Below are positions 48,046 to 60,455 of a stretch of DNA of 64,000 nucleotides, piece by piece. Source of the DNA: Cyathus striatus (taxonomy: Eukaryota > Basidiomycota > Agaricomycetes > Agaricales > Nidulariaceae); contig JAOVFP010000004.1 of assembly GCA_025738555.1 (NCBI GenBank), positions 5,146,001 through 5,210,000 of the forward strand, in the 5' to 3' direction. Numbering within the stretch: position 1 is the stretch's first letter; each line of letters starts with the position of its first letter. The translations under genes were made by a program, and so were the position numbers. The notes under the pieces are model-generated. The model saw nothing but the letters and a program-made list of their open reading frames with translations, did not search any database and was not told where the DNA came from.

Positions 48046-49501
48046 TATGGAAGGACGAGGTTGAGAGGCGGACAAAAGAGTGTGGGATGTTCTATCCAAG
48101 GTTAGACAATGGTACAGATGACCTTCGGAATACTTATGGTGCTGGACGGTGTGACAGGAACAGACGGGAGCTTTCAGAGATTCTTTCCCCTCCTCAAATA
48201 TTCTCCACGATCAGTAGATCACAGATTGAGATTTTGAGGTTCACATAGGAGAGAATGGACTTTGTAGCAGTTTGTAGTCCCCTGTTAAATTTCGTTTACG
48301 AATCTGTACCATATCCGGAAACGAATTGTTCCGGGACAGGGTGGAGCCGTGGAGTCAGACCAGCTCAATGTGCGCCAGCGGCAGTTGGACCAGCAATAAT
48401 TAGGTTGAGTATCGGCAGCTCCCTATGTTTCAATATATGGTATAGACTGCACTACTACAGTATTCATGGCAATATAAATATTTACTTTAGATTGCAAATA
48501 ATTTTATTTTCCTCGACGCCGGGTGATATGTTACGTCCATTATGTATATGGTGTAGAACCCCCTCCAATAATGATCGAAACGTTACTGACGGAAGCACGT
48601 ATTTAAACGCTGGCACCGAGATATTAGACGCCTGAACTGTTCGTAAACGCGCATTCTTCTCTGCGAACTGCCCAACTCATTACTGCAATATGACTGATGA
48701 AAAGAAAGCCATCGAGTGTGAAAACCACCAGAACAAATGGTGTTCAAATTACAGAACAACGAAATAGAAATATAGAAGTCCAGAAAACTAAGAAAACTAT
48801 AGTTAGTTTTTAATATGAATGTTTATGGTATATGTTTATCTTGAAAGGACTAAAAGTGAAGATTACTGCGCTTGGCCTGAGCTCTCCTAGGCTCTCCTGA
48901 GCCTGCCGGTGAGTCGAGAGACAGAAAATTATTATGCGAGAGCAAAAAAAGTATAATGCCAAGATGGGCGGATCTGGTCGATCGTAATTTAAACGGAAGT
49001 AATTTTTTAATCGTCCAAGAGCTTCTGCTGGGGCCGTGCGCTGGAACTAAGTAAGCCACCAGTCATCTACAACGATAAGTGAACTTAAGAGTCTACTCAT
49101 GCTCAACGTCTAGGTACTCTCTTTTGCTATGCATCGCATCCGAAGCAATCTTCAGCCGGCTTATTAATACCGGATCAATTGGCTCGCTCGTCGGCGGTCA
49201 TTTGGGCGTTCGCGTCATCTTTAGGCCCCGCGCCGCTAGCATTGTTTCCCACAATATCCTTGAAAGTTTTGTGCCGTTGAGATACATCGGACTCCGTCTA
49301 CTTGTGTTTGAAGCGGGATCGACTACATATGTAAAGATTCTTTTCCGAAACCTTGTTTTATCAGCAACCACAGCCTCTGTTGGGATCGGCGCGCCCATTG
49401 GTCTGTCTCTACTACTTACTAAGTAGTGCATGTAAAATTTCGGCTACACTCCCTGCAGGAATTTGGAGGCGTGGAGTCTCTGAGTCGTGGCTTCGATTCT
49501 A
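48046..49501. other. No gene recognised
   Basis: Open frames on both strands overlap at 49079-49431 (+ 115 codons, - 77 codons); neither has a family signature. Nothing else stands out. Confidence 0.4.
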
Positions 49502-50255
49502 ATTGATCGCTGTCGGTGACTACCGGGGTGCGAAATACCGGGGGTGCGAAATGTTTCGTCACCGGGGGGTTGATTGATTGCAAATAACCTAGTTGTAATC
49601 AATACTTACTTTGTATTAGTAGTTTGAAATCAATGAGAAATCAATCCGAAATCAATGGCTTAAAATAATAAAATCAATAAGATGAATGGAATCATTGCAG
49701 TAACAAATCGATGGAATAAAATCAATTAGAAATAAATGTATGGTCCCCAACCGCGCGCATAACATAGCTATACGGCTGTTAACCACATCAGCATAGCCAC
49801 TACACCACTAAGCCTTTTTAATACAGTACACTTTGGGCTACTTCACTGAAATTCGTAAAAAATGTCATCGGTAAGGGTATGAAAGTAGATTAAATAGGCC
49901 TCACACTATAGTGCTGGTACAATGTGTGGGTTGGGATATGTCGGGGAACGTGTATCACTAACTTTATTAAGTCCATAGAAATGACAGCGAGTTACTAGTT
50001 AAGTAGCCCGAAGTGTACCACATTAAAATGACCTAGTGGCGTAACGACTATGATGATGTGGTTAACAGCAGTACAGCTATGTTATGCGCGCGGTTGGAGA
50101 CCATACATTTATTTCTAATTGATTTTATTATTTTAAGCCATTGATTTCGGATTGATTTCTCATTGATTTCAAACTACTAATGCAAAGTAAGTATTGATTA
50201 CAACTAGGTTATTTGCAATCAATCACCCCCCCGGTAGTCACCGACAGCGATCAAT
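49502..50255. mobile_element. 754-bp element with ~260-300-bp inverted repeats
   Basis: The ends read ATTGATCGCTGTCGGTGACT then ACCGGGG in both directions. The arms stay alike inward through TTGATTGATTGCAAATAACC, AATCAATACTTACTTTG and CAACCGCGCGCATAACATAG to a divergent core near 49830-49990. The left arm carries a ~36-bp insertion (49531-49566) containing two GGGGTGCGAAAT units that the right arm lacks. No coding capacity; probably a non-autonomous fold-back type element. I see no unambiguous target duplication. Confidence 0.7.
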
Positions 50256-50769
50256 CAAAAACGGAGCCACTGGTGAGTCTCTGTGTTCCACATCACTCGT
50301 AACTACGCTCGTGTTGCTGAATGCGGCATTACTAAATGAAATCGCTGGCCTGTTCATGGCCGGTATCATTCCAAACCTTGTCACTGGCCGTCAGTGGCAT
50401 CTATTTTCGTCCGACAAATATGAACAGTCGAGCAACGTTCCACGATAATCAATTGCACGTCCAATCCTTATCTCCGCATGTCTTTATAATTCATCTTGTC
50501 AAACTTACCAGCAGTGAATGATAATGCGATAAATAAGAGATGAATATGAAGGTTACCACGCAGATGATAGATAATTGACAGATGGAACTTGTCAGAAGTA
50601 TTACATTGACAGAAGCATAAAGTAGACAAGTAGGTTCAATTGAGGACTATTCTGACGCGCGTGTATTTGCAGCCGATAACGAAAGCACACAGCAGCACTG
50701 AGATGCTCACACTGAAATATATTTTAATACACCATCAGTTAATGTTCAGCTCCATGTGCTCTGTGCCAG
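50256..50769. other. Spacer, nothing recognised
   Basis: Between the fold-back element and the second copy of the 1.2-kb duplication. No signal. Confidence 0.4.
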
Positions 50770-52075
50770 TGATTGATATTGATGGTAAGTATTTGTATGT
50801 ATGTACCTACACCCTCCGCAACACATGTGTGACTCTGCTAGGGCGGAACCGTATCCATTGAACGTTTGAAGCATGCAACGTTCACCATGCCACATCCACG
50901 TCCACGTCTGGCCAGGCTTACTACTGCCATACCACCTGGAGCACATGGTTGAGGCGGCGAACCATGATGCAGCTTGAACTTTGTACCGAATCACCGGGAG
51001 TTAGATGTTTGGGTAGGGGTATTGTACTAACACAGTAAGTATTCTGTAATCAGAAGGGACTCCGGGAGAAGAAAGCGAAAGCTGGTATGTCCTTTTCATG
51101 TATTATAAAATACACTGTTGACTACGTATAGTTTGTGTGCTAGAAGAATCACCCTGAGATGATCAGTTATTCGTTGTGGGCAACCAGAAGTATGCCATAT
51201 TCATGTGGAATGCTACCCCCGCTCATCACTGATAACAATGGGTACTGTCCGAGAATCTCTAGTATAGCATCGGAGGGTCGTAGACACATTTCAGGACGAG
51301 GTGGCCATCACTTCTACTCTTTTACCAGATATTTAGAGCGCTGTTCTACTCGGAGGCTGGCAACCGAGGAGCTCAAGCCACCGTTACTTCGTACCCATTC
51401 TTCGACACTGCCCCATAGTCTGGAAAGTAGATTGTAGTGTGAATCGTTGCTATACCCCCGCTGCGACGTAACGGCAACCTTCTTCAAACATTCAGAAACT
51501 TGCTATCATTATGTGGTTGCTTGGTATTCGATTGCATTCTCTGCAATGGTGTAAAACCTGTCCCAACTTACTCATATGTACTATCTTTCAACTGCGCTCT
51601 ATAATGGCATAGAGTTCTGGTCCGTGTATGCAAAACCCTAAGATGTTGCCGCGACACGACATCCTCCTTCTGGGAGTGCGCAGAGACTTGAAAATCATCT
51701 TCCACTTCATGTTCATATTCATAGAAGTCCTTCCTACATCTTCGCTCATTTTTTTCCTCGTTGGGCCACCTTGACTCTTCCATGGTCATGAAACTATGAT
51801 CTCTGTGCCGTTCTAGGATTGCTAGTGCGAGGCTCAAGTCTCATCAATCTTTTTAGTTACGTATGTCACCATAATCCGTATACTCTTTCTGAGTCTCAGG
51901 TTACAAAACCGGTCGCCAGTTCCGGTTTGTAACACGATCTCACATGTCTGTCTTACAACGAAAGAATAAAAGTAAATAATGGATAGGCTATAAGTGTTGA
52001 CGACTACTGATAGTGTATTTTAGCCACCAGTACTAAGTTACTTTAACATAACACATAGAGTTCATGCTAGCCTTA
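50770..52075. repeat. Dispersed ~1.2-kb duplication, copy 2
   Basis: See copy 1 at 43370-44635. This copy runs directly into the block that carries the small secreted-peptide gene (52004-53000), so the two duplications overlap by about 70 bp here. Confidence 0.6.
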
Positions 52076-53000
52076 AATCAGTATGTATGTTGCATTAATG
52101 TAAGTTATACCAGTGTCGATATTATTCTCACCGTAACGATCTTTCCATGTGCACGTTCAAGCAATGCACGCATCCACGCCATCTGTACTAACTAAAATGT
52201 ATAAGAATATTATAAGTCAATACGTTCCTACAGAACATTAAGCAAGAATTAAGTGACTTACTCAGGTGGCATTCTACTTCAGCGACCGGTGCAGCATTGA
52301 CACCATAGTCAACAGTGGCATAAACAAGTGCGTAAGCACAGATAACAAAAGCAGTGAAGCGCATTGGTGAGCTTAGTAGATGAAGGTTTAGGAAAGAGGA
52401 TCGCTAGCATCCTAACTTAACGTTCTGACCTTTATATAAAAAATTTCAGAGTAGTCCACATATGTCTTCAATCGGGGACTTTTGAAGAAAGGAACAGTAG
52501 ATAATAAGCAGAGAAGAGGAGCCATCACGAAAATGTTAGCATTCAAGCGACTGAGGCACCATGTACGATATACATGAGAAAGAAATTAATAAAAATGGAA
52601 TACGCCTCACTGAATCGACTCTGCACATGTTGTGAAATCATGATCAATTCTAGGCATACACACCAAACCCATAGTACTTAATATGACACAAAAGGGTATC
52701 CAAATCCCAGACCCTGGATAAGTACTTTCTCAATTTATTCTAATTATACATTTGCGCAACGCACACACAACATCGGACTGACGACAGATGTCTCATATCA
52801 TAAAATCAAAGATAAAGAATTAATTTAATCTGTACATACATTTGATACTGAAACTGAGCACATGGAAAAGATGTGGAAGTATAGCTATGGTGCCACATGA
52901 AGAGATCTTGCTGATGCTGATGCCGATGAAGGTTAAGTTGCATAAATTTATGAGAAGTTCTTTTCAGTACTTGACATAGATGGGAATGCACTGAGCTCTC
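52004..53000. repeat. Duplicated block with the secreted-peptide gene, copy 1
   Basis: Matches 61155-62060 in order: CTACTGATA..GTATTT, AGAGTTCATGCTAGCC, the whole peptide gene with its TATA box, AATTTATTCTAAT, AACTGAGCACATGGAAAAGA. Some indels separate the copies. A further 33-bp identity (54087-54119 with 62080-62112) suggests the original duplication reached beyond this block. Confidence 0.7.
52157..52364 (-). CDS. Putative secreted peptide precursor, 45 aa, copy 1
   Basis: Two exons, 52262-52364 and 52157-52191, are separated by a 70-nt GTAAGT...TTTTAG intron that splits codon A|TT. The start MRFTAFVICAYALVYA is a typical signal-peptide core. The mature part after AA has only ~20 residues with two cysteines (ECHL...DACIA) and a TGA stop. 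TATATAAA (minus) lies at 52431-52438, 67 nt before the ATG. The copy at 61303-61513 keeps ATG, intron position, both cysteines, TDG and the stop, which supports the gene. Size and make-up resemble small secreted proteins of Agaricomycetes; role (effector, signal or other) unknown. Confidence 0.65.
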
Positions 53001-55444
53001 ATTCTATGTGCTAAAGTACCTAGTTTAGCACAACGTAGTATAAATTAAAATATATGTAATTTCACTCACACCATGTATGCTCACTAAGAAGGTGCTTGGT
53101 GGGTAAGACTCAGATGCAAAATGCTTCTGGGCAAAGTAAGGTAAAAGGGGAGGTGTCAAAGACTGACGTTCATGAAGGGAAATGGCTTAGTGAACACTTT
53201 GATGCGTGTTTTGATGTGCATTCCTTAATCTCAGACTTAGCACGGGCTTAGGACTTCTCACCTCACATTGCACTTAGAATCTCAAAGCTCACACAAATAC
53301 TAAAGCATGACACTAGATGGTATTTCTCAGGGCACAGGAGACTACCCTTCTATTACACAAATCTACCTATTAAATATCTTACAGAACACGGCTAAGAGAA
53401 ACTATATAGTTAATACAAAAGTGGTAATTACACATTAGCTAAGCTGTAAAGTAGATTTTTAGACTGGAGACAGGCGTCTGGGATGGACCAGAGTAAATCA
53501 CGAATATACCAAACATACGAACACCAAGAATGTGTCCATATGGAAAGATAGTGAAATACAATAAGCCATATCCGCAGGTGAGATGCTCCATATGAAGGTG
53601 TGATGCCATGCACTTTGACGTGTGGAAATGGGAAACACTGAATAAGCCAGCCAGGAATGCCGGGTCTCAGGCCTATCCAGGCGCCTATGGCGTGCTGATG
53701 CACAGCACTGGTACAGCATGGTTAGATAGTGGCATTTGCTGTGAGTCTAAATCCCCGTGCTTTTCCTATGGCGCAATAACATATGACTTGATAACCTATT
53801 ATTAGAATAGACGCGCACTTAGCTCAATCTCCGGCTTTACTGGTAACTATTTCCCACCGATATCAAGAATAAACTCTAACCTTGGTGTTTCTATTTTTAG
53901 GTGCTTTCCTACTTAGGCTAGACATGTCCCTTATTAGTGCGAATAATTCCCATGCTAGCTAACAGTCTGGGACCTCTACCTTAGCCACTAAATACAACCC
54001 ATAGATATTATACTGTTTGTAAGTAGCACTTTAGAATATTGAAATAAATGTTTTATAGTGGGTAGAAATATGCTAGGCGTATTAGTGCACATAAGATGAT
54101 AAGCATCAAATATGCATTCGAATTCTCACAATTATTGATATTGATGTCAGCAGACGACCACTTGTGTAACAGTATAACATATGGGCATACATACAAAGAA
54201 GCTACGAGCAGCCTTGGACCTCCCATATAAATGCCTGTCAGAAGATTCTGGTTCTAATACTGATGCAAATGGAGTTCATAAGTTTTTTATGTGAATCCGA
54301 GTCGTTTTATAATACAAAACAGGAGCACATGGCTTCACCATAATCTATGTGCTCAGTGCATCTAAACATTGAGCCCTTGGTTTGTTGACATATTTATCAA
54401 TGATCTGAAATATATTTCCGTAAGGGAATGCTCACTATGATCTGTTCTTTTAATCATTTACATTGATAACTGAAAATCATCTTAGCAGCGGTGTTTTTAA
54501 TTCAGCTACTTTGTTTTGCAGCTAGTAGTGACTATTCAAAAGATCTCAGCATATGCCAAAAGCGTAGTCAGAAACAACATTTATAAATATATTCCTAGAA
54601 TATGGTTATGAATCTGTACTAAAAAGTCATTCTATTCCATGAGGTTCCTTTCCATTGCATCATAAACTTTAGTCCAATCTCTGCAGACAGTGGTGTATTG
54701 TCGACCAGACTGTGCCTTTGCATTTTTTACTGATTCCAGCTTGATATTGATATGACATAGCACCTGCTGTCTAAGATAATTTAGACAATGAGCAATAAGG
54801 GGGCTGTTGCTGGGGCCCGGATGCTTGATATATTCAATATAATAAAGTTCTAGGCACTTAAGTTCATGGAATAATGTGACACTATATTCGGACTCGGTTT
54901 GATCATAGTTGTCATGTTGTGTTGTGATGCCTGTATCATTGTGTAACCGAGCAGTGTGCCGTTCACAGGGGAATAACCTCGCCCAATCATAGTCACCATC
55001 TTTGTCAAGGCCATAATATGTGGTATTGAATACTCACAAAGCAACAAGCTCCTCAGCCGTGATGAGGGATGCATACCAGTTCGAAATATCTAAAGAAAGA
55101 ATCATATGAGCCTTTGGTTTTGAGGGCAGAGTGCCACTATATTTACTTCAATTATAGGAACTTGAAATATTCAAGTTACTTTCTGATATTGCATGTACAA
55201 TGCCATAGAACATAGAGGGTGCAAGGAATAGGAGGAGAAAGGGATGCATTGAAACTGCTACCATGAGACAGTTCAAGAAGATGGATACTCTATATGTACC
55301 CCATGAGGTCTAAGGTTCATAGAAGCCTGAAGGGTATCTGCATTAGGCATTTGTTCACGAAAAATTCCCAAACATAATATAAGCTTTATTTATACCACAA
55401 ATAAATATAAGGAGTACATACATATGTAGAAGGGCCATTAAAAA
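53001..55444. other. No gene recognised
   Basis: AT-rich, repeat-like sequence. Frames at 53428-53719 (-) and 54850-55074 (-) are unsupported. Holds the 33-bp match 54087-54119. Confidence 0.4.
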
Positions 55445-56084
55445 ATGAACATACTTCTGCAGTGCATCATGCCACCGAGGCATGCACTGTCTTATGTGCT
55501 ACTCCTCCTTACAAATATCATATGTGTATTCTGGATAGCCAACCACAATAAGGGCAAGGAATATAGTATGTCTCCTATAATTATACCGTACTTACTTTAC
55601 TTAACATATTTTTAATAGCATTTATTGGTGAAGATTACCCTGTTGAGCTTCACATTGCACACCAGCTCCCTTTAGCAGTGCTATCACTTCAAGAAAGTGT
55701 TCACTACAACTTGAACACCTCTGATCCTGTTTCAGAAGATGAATGGGTCTCCACAATATCTCATCCATTCGGTCTGGGACATGTACATCTTGGCCCCAAT
55801 AATTGTCTTTTCAATAACGTCTTTTGGCATCAGCTACACTGTATATGAGAGATGGATTGCACAATGAAAGACAAGATCATTATGCCACTTCTGAACATAT
55901 TCACCATTGTCTCAACTACTTGCGGCAAAGTTTTTTGTGTGACGCAGACTACACACTAGAGCAGGGGGACTTTATGCAGAGGGACTTCAACCAACAACAA
56001 TTGGCAGACACAAGGGTATGCTGTGATTGGGGTGCAGTCTTCCATCATTTAGAGATTAGTATGTGCAGGTGGGCTGAAAATTGA
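55445..56084 (+). pseudogene. UstYa-like (DUF3328) protein gene, frameshifted
   Basis: UstYa/Yb proteins are membrane-anchored oxidase/cyclase-type factors of fungal peptide product pathways, with two H-x-x-H-C motifs. Exon 1 (55445-55565) has a membrane anchor (ALSYVLLLLTNIICVFWIA). Exon 2 starts at 55619 after a GTATGT...TTAATAG intron, continues GEDYPVELHIAHQLPLAVLS and reaches FNNVFWHQLHCI, the first H-x-x-H-C. A TGA (55846-55848) follows at once. In the next frame the protein resumes RDGLHNERQDHY, EHIHHCLNYLRQSFLCDADY (second motif) and TLE, to a stop at 56084. The shift amounts to two extra or one missing base. Without it the product would be ~195 residues, normal for the family. I see no neighbouring cluster enzymes. 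Confidence 0.75.
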
Positions 56085-57112
56085 GTTGTTGTATGCTGTA
56101 GTAGTATCACTTCCTATAGTAGAATATCCATCATTGCCAGATGATAATACAGAATCCAGCTGTAAGATTTTCTCAGATATTAAAGATAAGCCATTGGTGG
56201 GCCGATATCAACAATTGAAACAACTTTTTGCATCTCTGATCATTGATTAATTGATCACTGGTGCTTTAAATATAGTCATAGGTTTCCGGTCATGACTTGG
56301 GAAATGTTAATGATAATTGGTGTTGAGAGGACCATACGTTCCATGATTTCCATGTTACTACAGCTATGTAATTGCAATGAAATTGCAAATTTTAGTTTGT
56401 AGCATTGAGGTTTGATTGAGGTTGACATGTGCACTGCGGCACACATGGCTGAGTTGCTTGCTTAGGTCCTAGAGCCTGTCACAGTTCGGGTGCAAGGTTA
56501 GGCTACAAGCTGCTACATACTCAAGCTAAGCCTGTGAGTTCCCCATGACATTTGATGAAAATAAGCCAACCCTGGGGCCCGAACTCAGCCCAACCGAACA
56601 CCTCAGTCTGAGCCTCTGAGGTTTCGGCAACTCAGGAGGCTAGCACTAAACAGTGGGTTTTCATATGACATCTACATCGCCGCTTGGTATCCCGACTCTC
56701 ATTGGACTCAGGTTAGACTCCCACCTGGATGATCTTTATGTGATATGATGTGACATACTGAATGTGCAATGATTTTTCTTCAAACCACACACATATAAAA
56801 AATTGAATACATAGCTTCGTATAATATACTTGAATTCTAATACCTCTTCACATGAAACGCAAAAAAATATTGACTTTGGAGGGACTTTCTATCTTGAAAT
56901 GTTTTGTCAAGCACTGAAATAAGATACATCATGAATCATTATGCATTGGGTGAACAAGTCGTTGTTTGGTTTCCTGAGATGACATTTGGATGACATAGCA
57001 ATGTGTAATACATTATGTACAAACCTAACCTGGCTAAAAAACAAGCCTTGCACCTGAATAGGGCCATATCCATCTGGCCCAGGGATACTGTGACAGATGG
57101 AGCTTAAGTTTG
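56085..57112. other. No gene recognised
   Basis: Spacer with short repeats. Nothing supportable. Confidence 0.4.
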
Positions 57113-57229
57113 ATGGAGTAGGACCCCCAAAAGCGCCTATAGAGGTATGATACCGGTCCATGGAAATTTTGGGACTTTTGGACCCATGTTGGAGTACAGT
57201 AGGACCCCTGAAAATTACGGTAAAGGTCA

Positions 57230-57430
57230 TTCCGAAAAATACCTGATTTTTCGGATTTTTGTCCATCCAGGTTTTGCAAATTTTTGTCCGTTTTTGGAAC
57301 GACATACCAATTTTTCTTCAGTATTTGTCTGGAAAATGCAGAACGACCTTCTAGAGCTCAATTTTTGTCTGAGAACTAGGAATGACCTCTGAGAGTGTTT
57401 TTTTTGTCTGGACAGTTTCAAATTTTGGTG
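57230..57430. repeat. Degenerate short repeats with TTTTTGTCYG ... GACCT words
   Basis: TTTTTGTCC, TTTTTGTCCG, ATTTGTCTGG, TTTTTGTCTGAG and TTTTTTGTCTGG recur at 20-60 bp spacing, several followed by GGAACGACATACC, CAGAACGACCTT or GGAATGACCTC. The same pair of words recurs at 58050-58120. Confidence 0.5.
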
Positions 57431-57557
57431 TTTTGGAGGTTTCTGAGTGTTTCTGAGTGTTTCTGAGCTTCTGGACAGCATAAGAATGGGTTTCAAGTAG
57501 TCAACAAACTATATATTATAACATGTAGTGTAAAGCTATACTGCTACACCATAGATA

Positions 57558-57779
57558 TTATACATTTCGCTTTCTGAATGCTCTCATTGCCTTTCTAATC
57601 ATATCCAATCTAGAGTCCAACAATTGATAGAGCTCCATGTCCCCTTGCAGTACTTTAAATCCAGTTTTTGAAACAGACTCAGGAGGATGTAGCAATAATG
57701 TTAGCACTTCACATGAAGATAGGTGTGCAAATTGAAGAACATTAAGACCTGAGCCAGCAGTCTTGGTAGTTGATGACAT
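57558..57779 (-). CDS. Hypothetical 73-aa helical fragment inside the inner repeat
   Basis: An ATG-to-stop frame with protein-like composition: LNVLQFAHLSSCEVLTLLLH, then DMELYQLLDSRLDMIRKAMR and a basic RAFRKRN end. It lies inside the 57194-58152 inverted-repeat unit, so it may be a leftover of that element's protein. No family recognised; could be chance. Confidence 0.3.
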   Translation of the reverse strand: MSSTTKTAGSGLNVLQFAHLSSCEVLTLLLHPPESVSKTGFKVLQGDMELYQLLDSRLDMIRKAMRAFRKRNV

Positions 57780-58152
57780 GAAATGTCAGCCATGACTGTA
57801 CTCATAAACTTGAACTGTGAGCAAGTAGACAGTTCAAATTATGATCTTTACTATATCTGCTAAGCCACTAGTCCATACACAGCTTTAGATCTTAATTTCA
57901 ACCCTCAAGACCCTAGGACCCTAAGCTAAGACCCTAAGACCATCAGCACTTAGCACTCAGCATTCATCAGTGTCCATCTGGTTGGAATGACCTACAGGGC
58001 TTAGCGTGATGTCTGTCTGCACTTTTGGACCATCCTTGATAACTAAAATCCCCAATTTTGTCCATTTTTGGAATGATCTAAGGGCTAAAATTTCAAAAAA
58101 TTTGTCTGCTTTGCAGAATGACCTTTACCATAATTTTCAGGGGTCCTAGTAC

Positions 58153-59700
58153 AGTCTGCATATATTTGATCAATTTTCAGCCAATAGGTAGGGTGGAAAA
58201 TCTGTGTATGAATGGCGTGTGGGGGGAGGTACCATTCACTGTCCACATACAGTTGAGTAGTCTGGCGCCAAAGGTTGGTGGAAGGTGCCACCATGTAGAG
58301 CACCCTTGTTGCTTAGAAACTACAAGATGACCCTGTTCATTGTCACCAATCAACTAAGATCGCAGCCAAAAAGGTAGGAGCAGCAGTGGTGAGGCACTTA
58401 CAGCTATGATGAGCACCACACACTACACCAAAAGACATGGCTATATTCACACAGACATACAATGCCACAAGAGAGGATAGAGTAAGTAAGAAATGAAGGG
58501 CAAAAACGAGATACAATGAAGACAGGAAAAAGAAAAGGAGAGGTAAGAAGCAGAGAGAATGAAGAAAATGGTGGCTAGCTAAAGTAAATAAGATATATAG
58601 GTATAAAAATGAGATACATAACTGAGGTTGTGAGTGGGTGGGTAACTGCAAAATGGTAAAGCATCATCAATGTACCTAGCTGGTGCCATAGTTATCACCA
58701 AATTTGAGAGTACAACATTTTTTGCCTGAAATGGTACAGAGTCAGCAAATTTCTGTGCAAATAAGCTCAGGGTAACATTTTTTATCCAACTGTTGCATGT
58801 CCGAATTCCAATCACTCGAGCTCGCATCACAAGAATAAGCACATCAGCAAAAACCTCAGGTGCCAAATTAGCAAGATTAGTATAATAAAGGGCACCTGTT
58901 ACCTAATTACCTCTAATCTTCACTTATATGGCCTTATATTCACTGATATGGTGCAAGTAAGCTTTAATAAGTTAAAATAAGTTACCAGCAGTAACTAATT
59001 GCAACTAGTAATAACTAAATATCATTTATTTCAGTACATGCAATCAACAAGTAATGTGTATACATTTTATTCAAACCTGTTTAGAGCAGTTGAATTCAGT
59101 ACTTATTTACATTTTTACTATATCTGAGTTGTACATAGCATGTATCTACATGAGTTTTGTAAGTATTGCATACACATCATAACTCATATATAATTCTAAT
59201 GGTTTCAACACATAAAAATACACTTACAGATTGCTTAAAAAGTGACAATAATCAATAAGTTATCAATCTATGTAAGCCTACTTGTAATAAAAAATGAAAT
59301 TGCAAAGCTTGAAATGAGATTGTAAGTTGCAACAGATTTATGGAGCTGCTAATGCGACAGCTGCCATTGATGTTGAGCCGAAAAATGTTTAGCCGAAGAG
59401 TTGCCAGCCAATCAGATCATTGGGAAGCTGATGTATGTATCACATGACTCATTCCACGTCACTGACACGATACATTCAACTCTTTCAACTTGTTCGACTT
59501 CAACTTTTCCCTTGCTTCCCCCTCTCACCTTCCACCCCTTCCTTTCTGCCATTCCTTTGCTATCTGAGTTGCTCTCCTGTCCTGGCTCCCTCAAGACATC
59601 TTCCTAGCTTCCTCAAACATTGTGTCCTGGGTGCTGGGACTTTGCACCTCTAGAATTTGGGTGTATCTTGACTTGTGTTTTGTCAAGTGTAAGTCCTTCC
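58153..59700. other. No gene recognised
   Basis: AT-rich; frames at 58343-58866 (-) are hydrophobic low-complexity without support. Confidence 0.4.
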
Positions 59701-60050
59701 ATTATCCTTACTGCACTCGTGCTCACACTCATCTTGTTTCCTTGCTCTGTCACCCTTCTGCTCTCACACTTGCAATTGTATTCATCATCTCGCACTCAAC
59801 CTCTAAACCTCTTGCTCTTGCATCCTTCGTCTACCTTGTCCTTTCCCTATCTCGCCCTTGTGCCTCCTCTTGCTCTCTTGCCCTCACTCCTGTCCTCTTG
59901 CCCTTCTTCTCGTTGTTCTCTTGCCTTTGTGCTTGTGCTCACACTTGAGCCCTCACCCATACTCTTGTTCTCTTGCCCCTGCTCTTGTGTTCATCTTTTC
60001 ATTGTTATCTTGCCCTTGCACTCTTGCTCTAGTGCATCCTGCCTTTGAAG
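59480..60050. repeat. Pyrimidine-rich low-complexity tract with CTCTTGCCCT words
   Basis: The + strand is dominated by C and T, with CTCTTGCYCT, CTTGCTCT and CCTCACYC recurring at irregular 15-30 bp spacing, densest at 59810-60030. Open frames of up to 142 codons across it simply translate this composition (Leu/Ser/Cys/Pro). Confidence 0.6.
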
Positions 60051-60455
60051 TATATGCTTATCATGCTGTTATATTGAGTGAGAGGTGCTGCTAGTTGTAG
60101 AGAGGGATAGCATATAATGTCCTTATTGTTGTTGTGTTGTAATTAGACTATGTTATGTATGTTTTACTTCTCCAATACAATAATAATCTTATATTGCACT
60201 ATTTAAACTGAGCAAGTTTCAGCCTAATCATTAATGTGAAACAACATGTATCTAAAATTTAAATATTAGAAGCTAGTATGTGTTAATACCTCCCTAAGCT
60301 TGTCCATATTATCTCAAATAAGGGAGGGGGTTAAGTAATTTGGCTAATGTCACTTATCTGAACTAATTTCTCTAATATTAGCATATCTCAGGTAATATTA
60401 CAGTAATTCCGAAGTAATTTTGTTAATTTGGCAATTTAGATTTTTCCTGATGCCG

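Noticed and set aside
49079..49431. Overlapping open frames on both strands (115 and 77 codons)
   Set aside because: No splice partners, no family-like pattern, no promoter signal; I cannot choose a strand.
59620..60048. 142-codon open frame on + across the pyrimidine tract
   Set aside because: Its Leu/Ser/Pro/Cys content is just the translation of CTCTTGCCCT-like repeats; all three frames are open and none has a motif.
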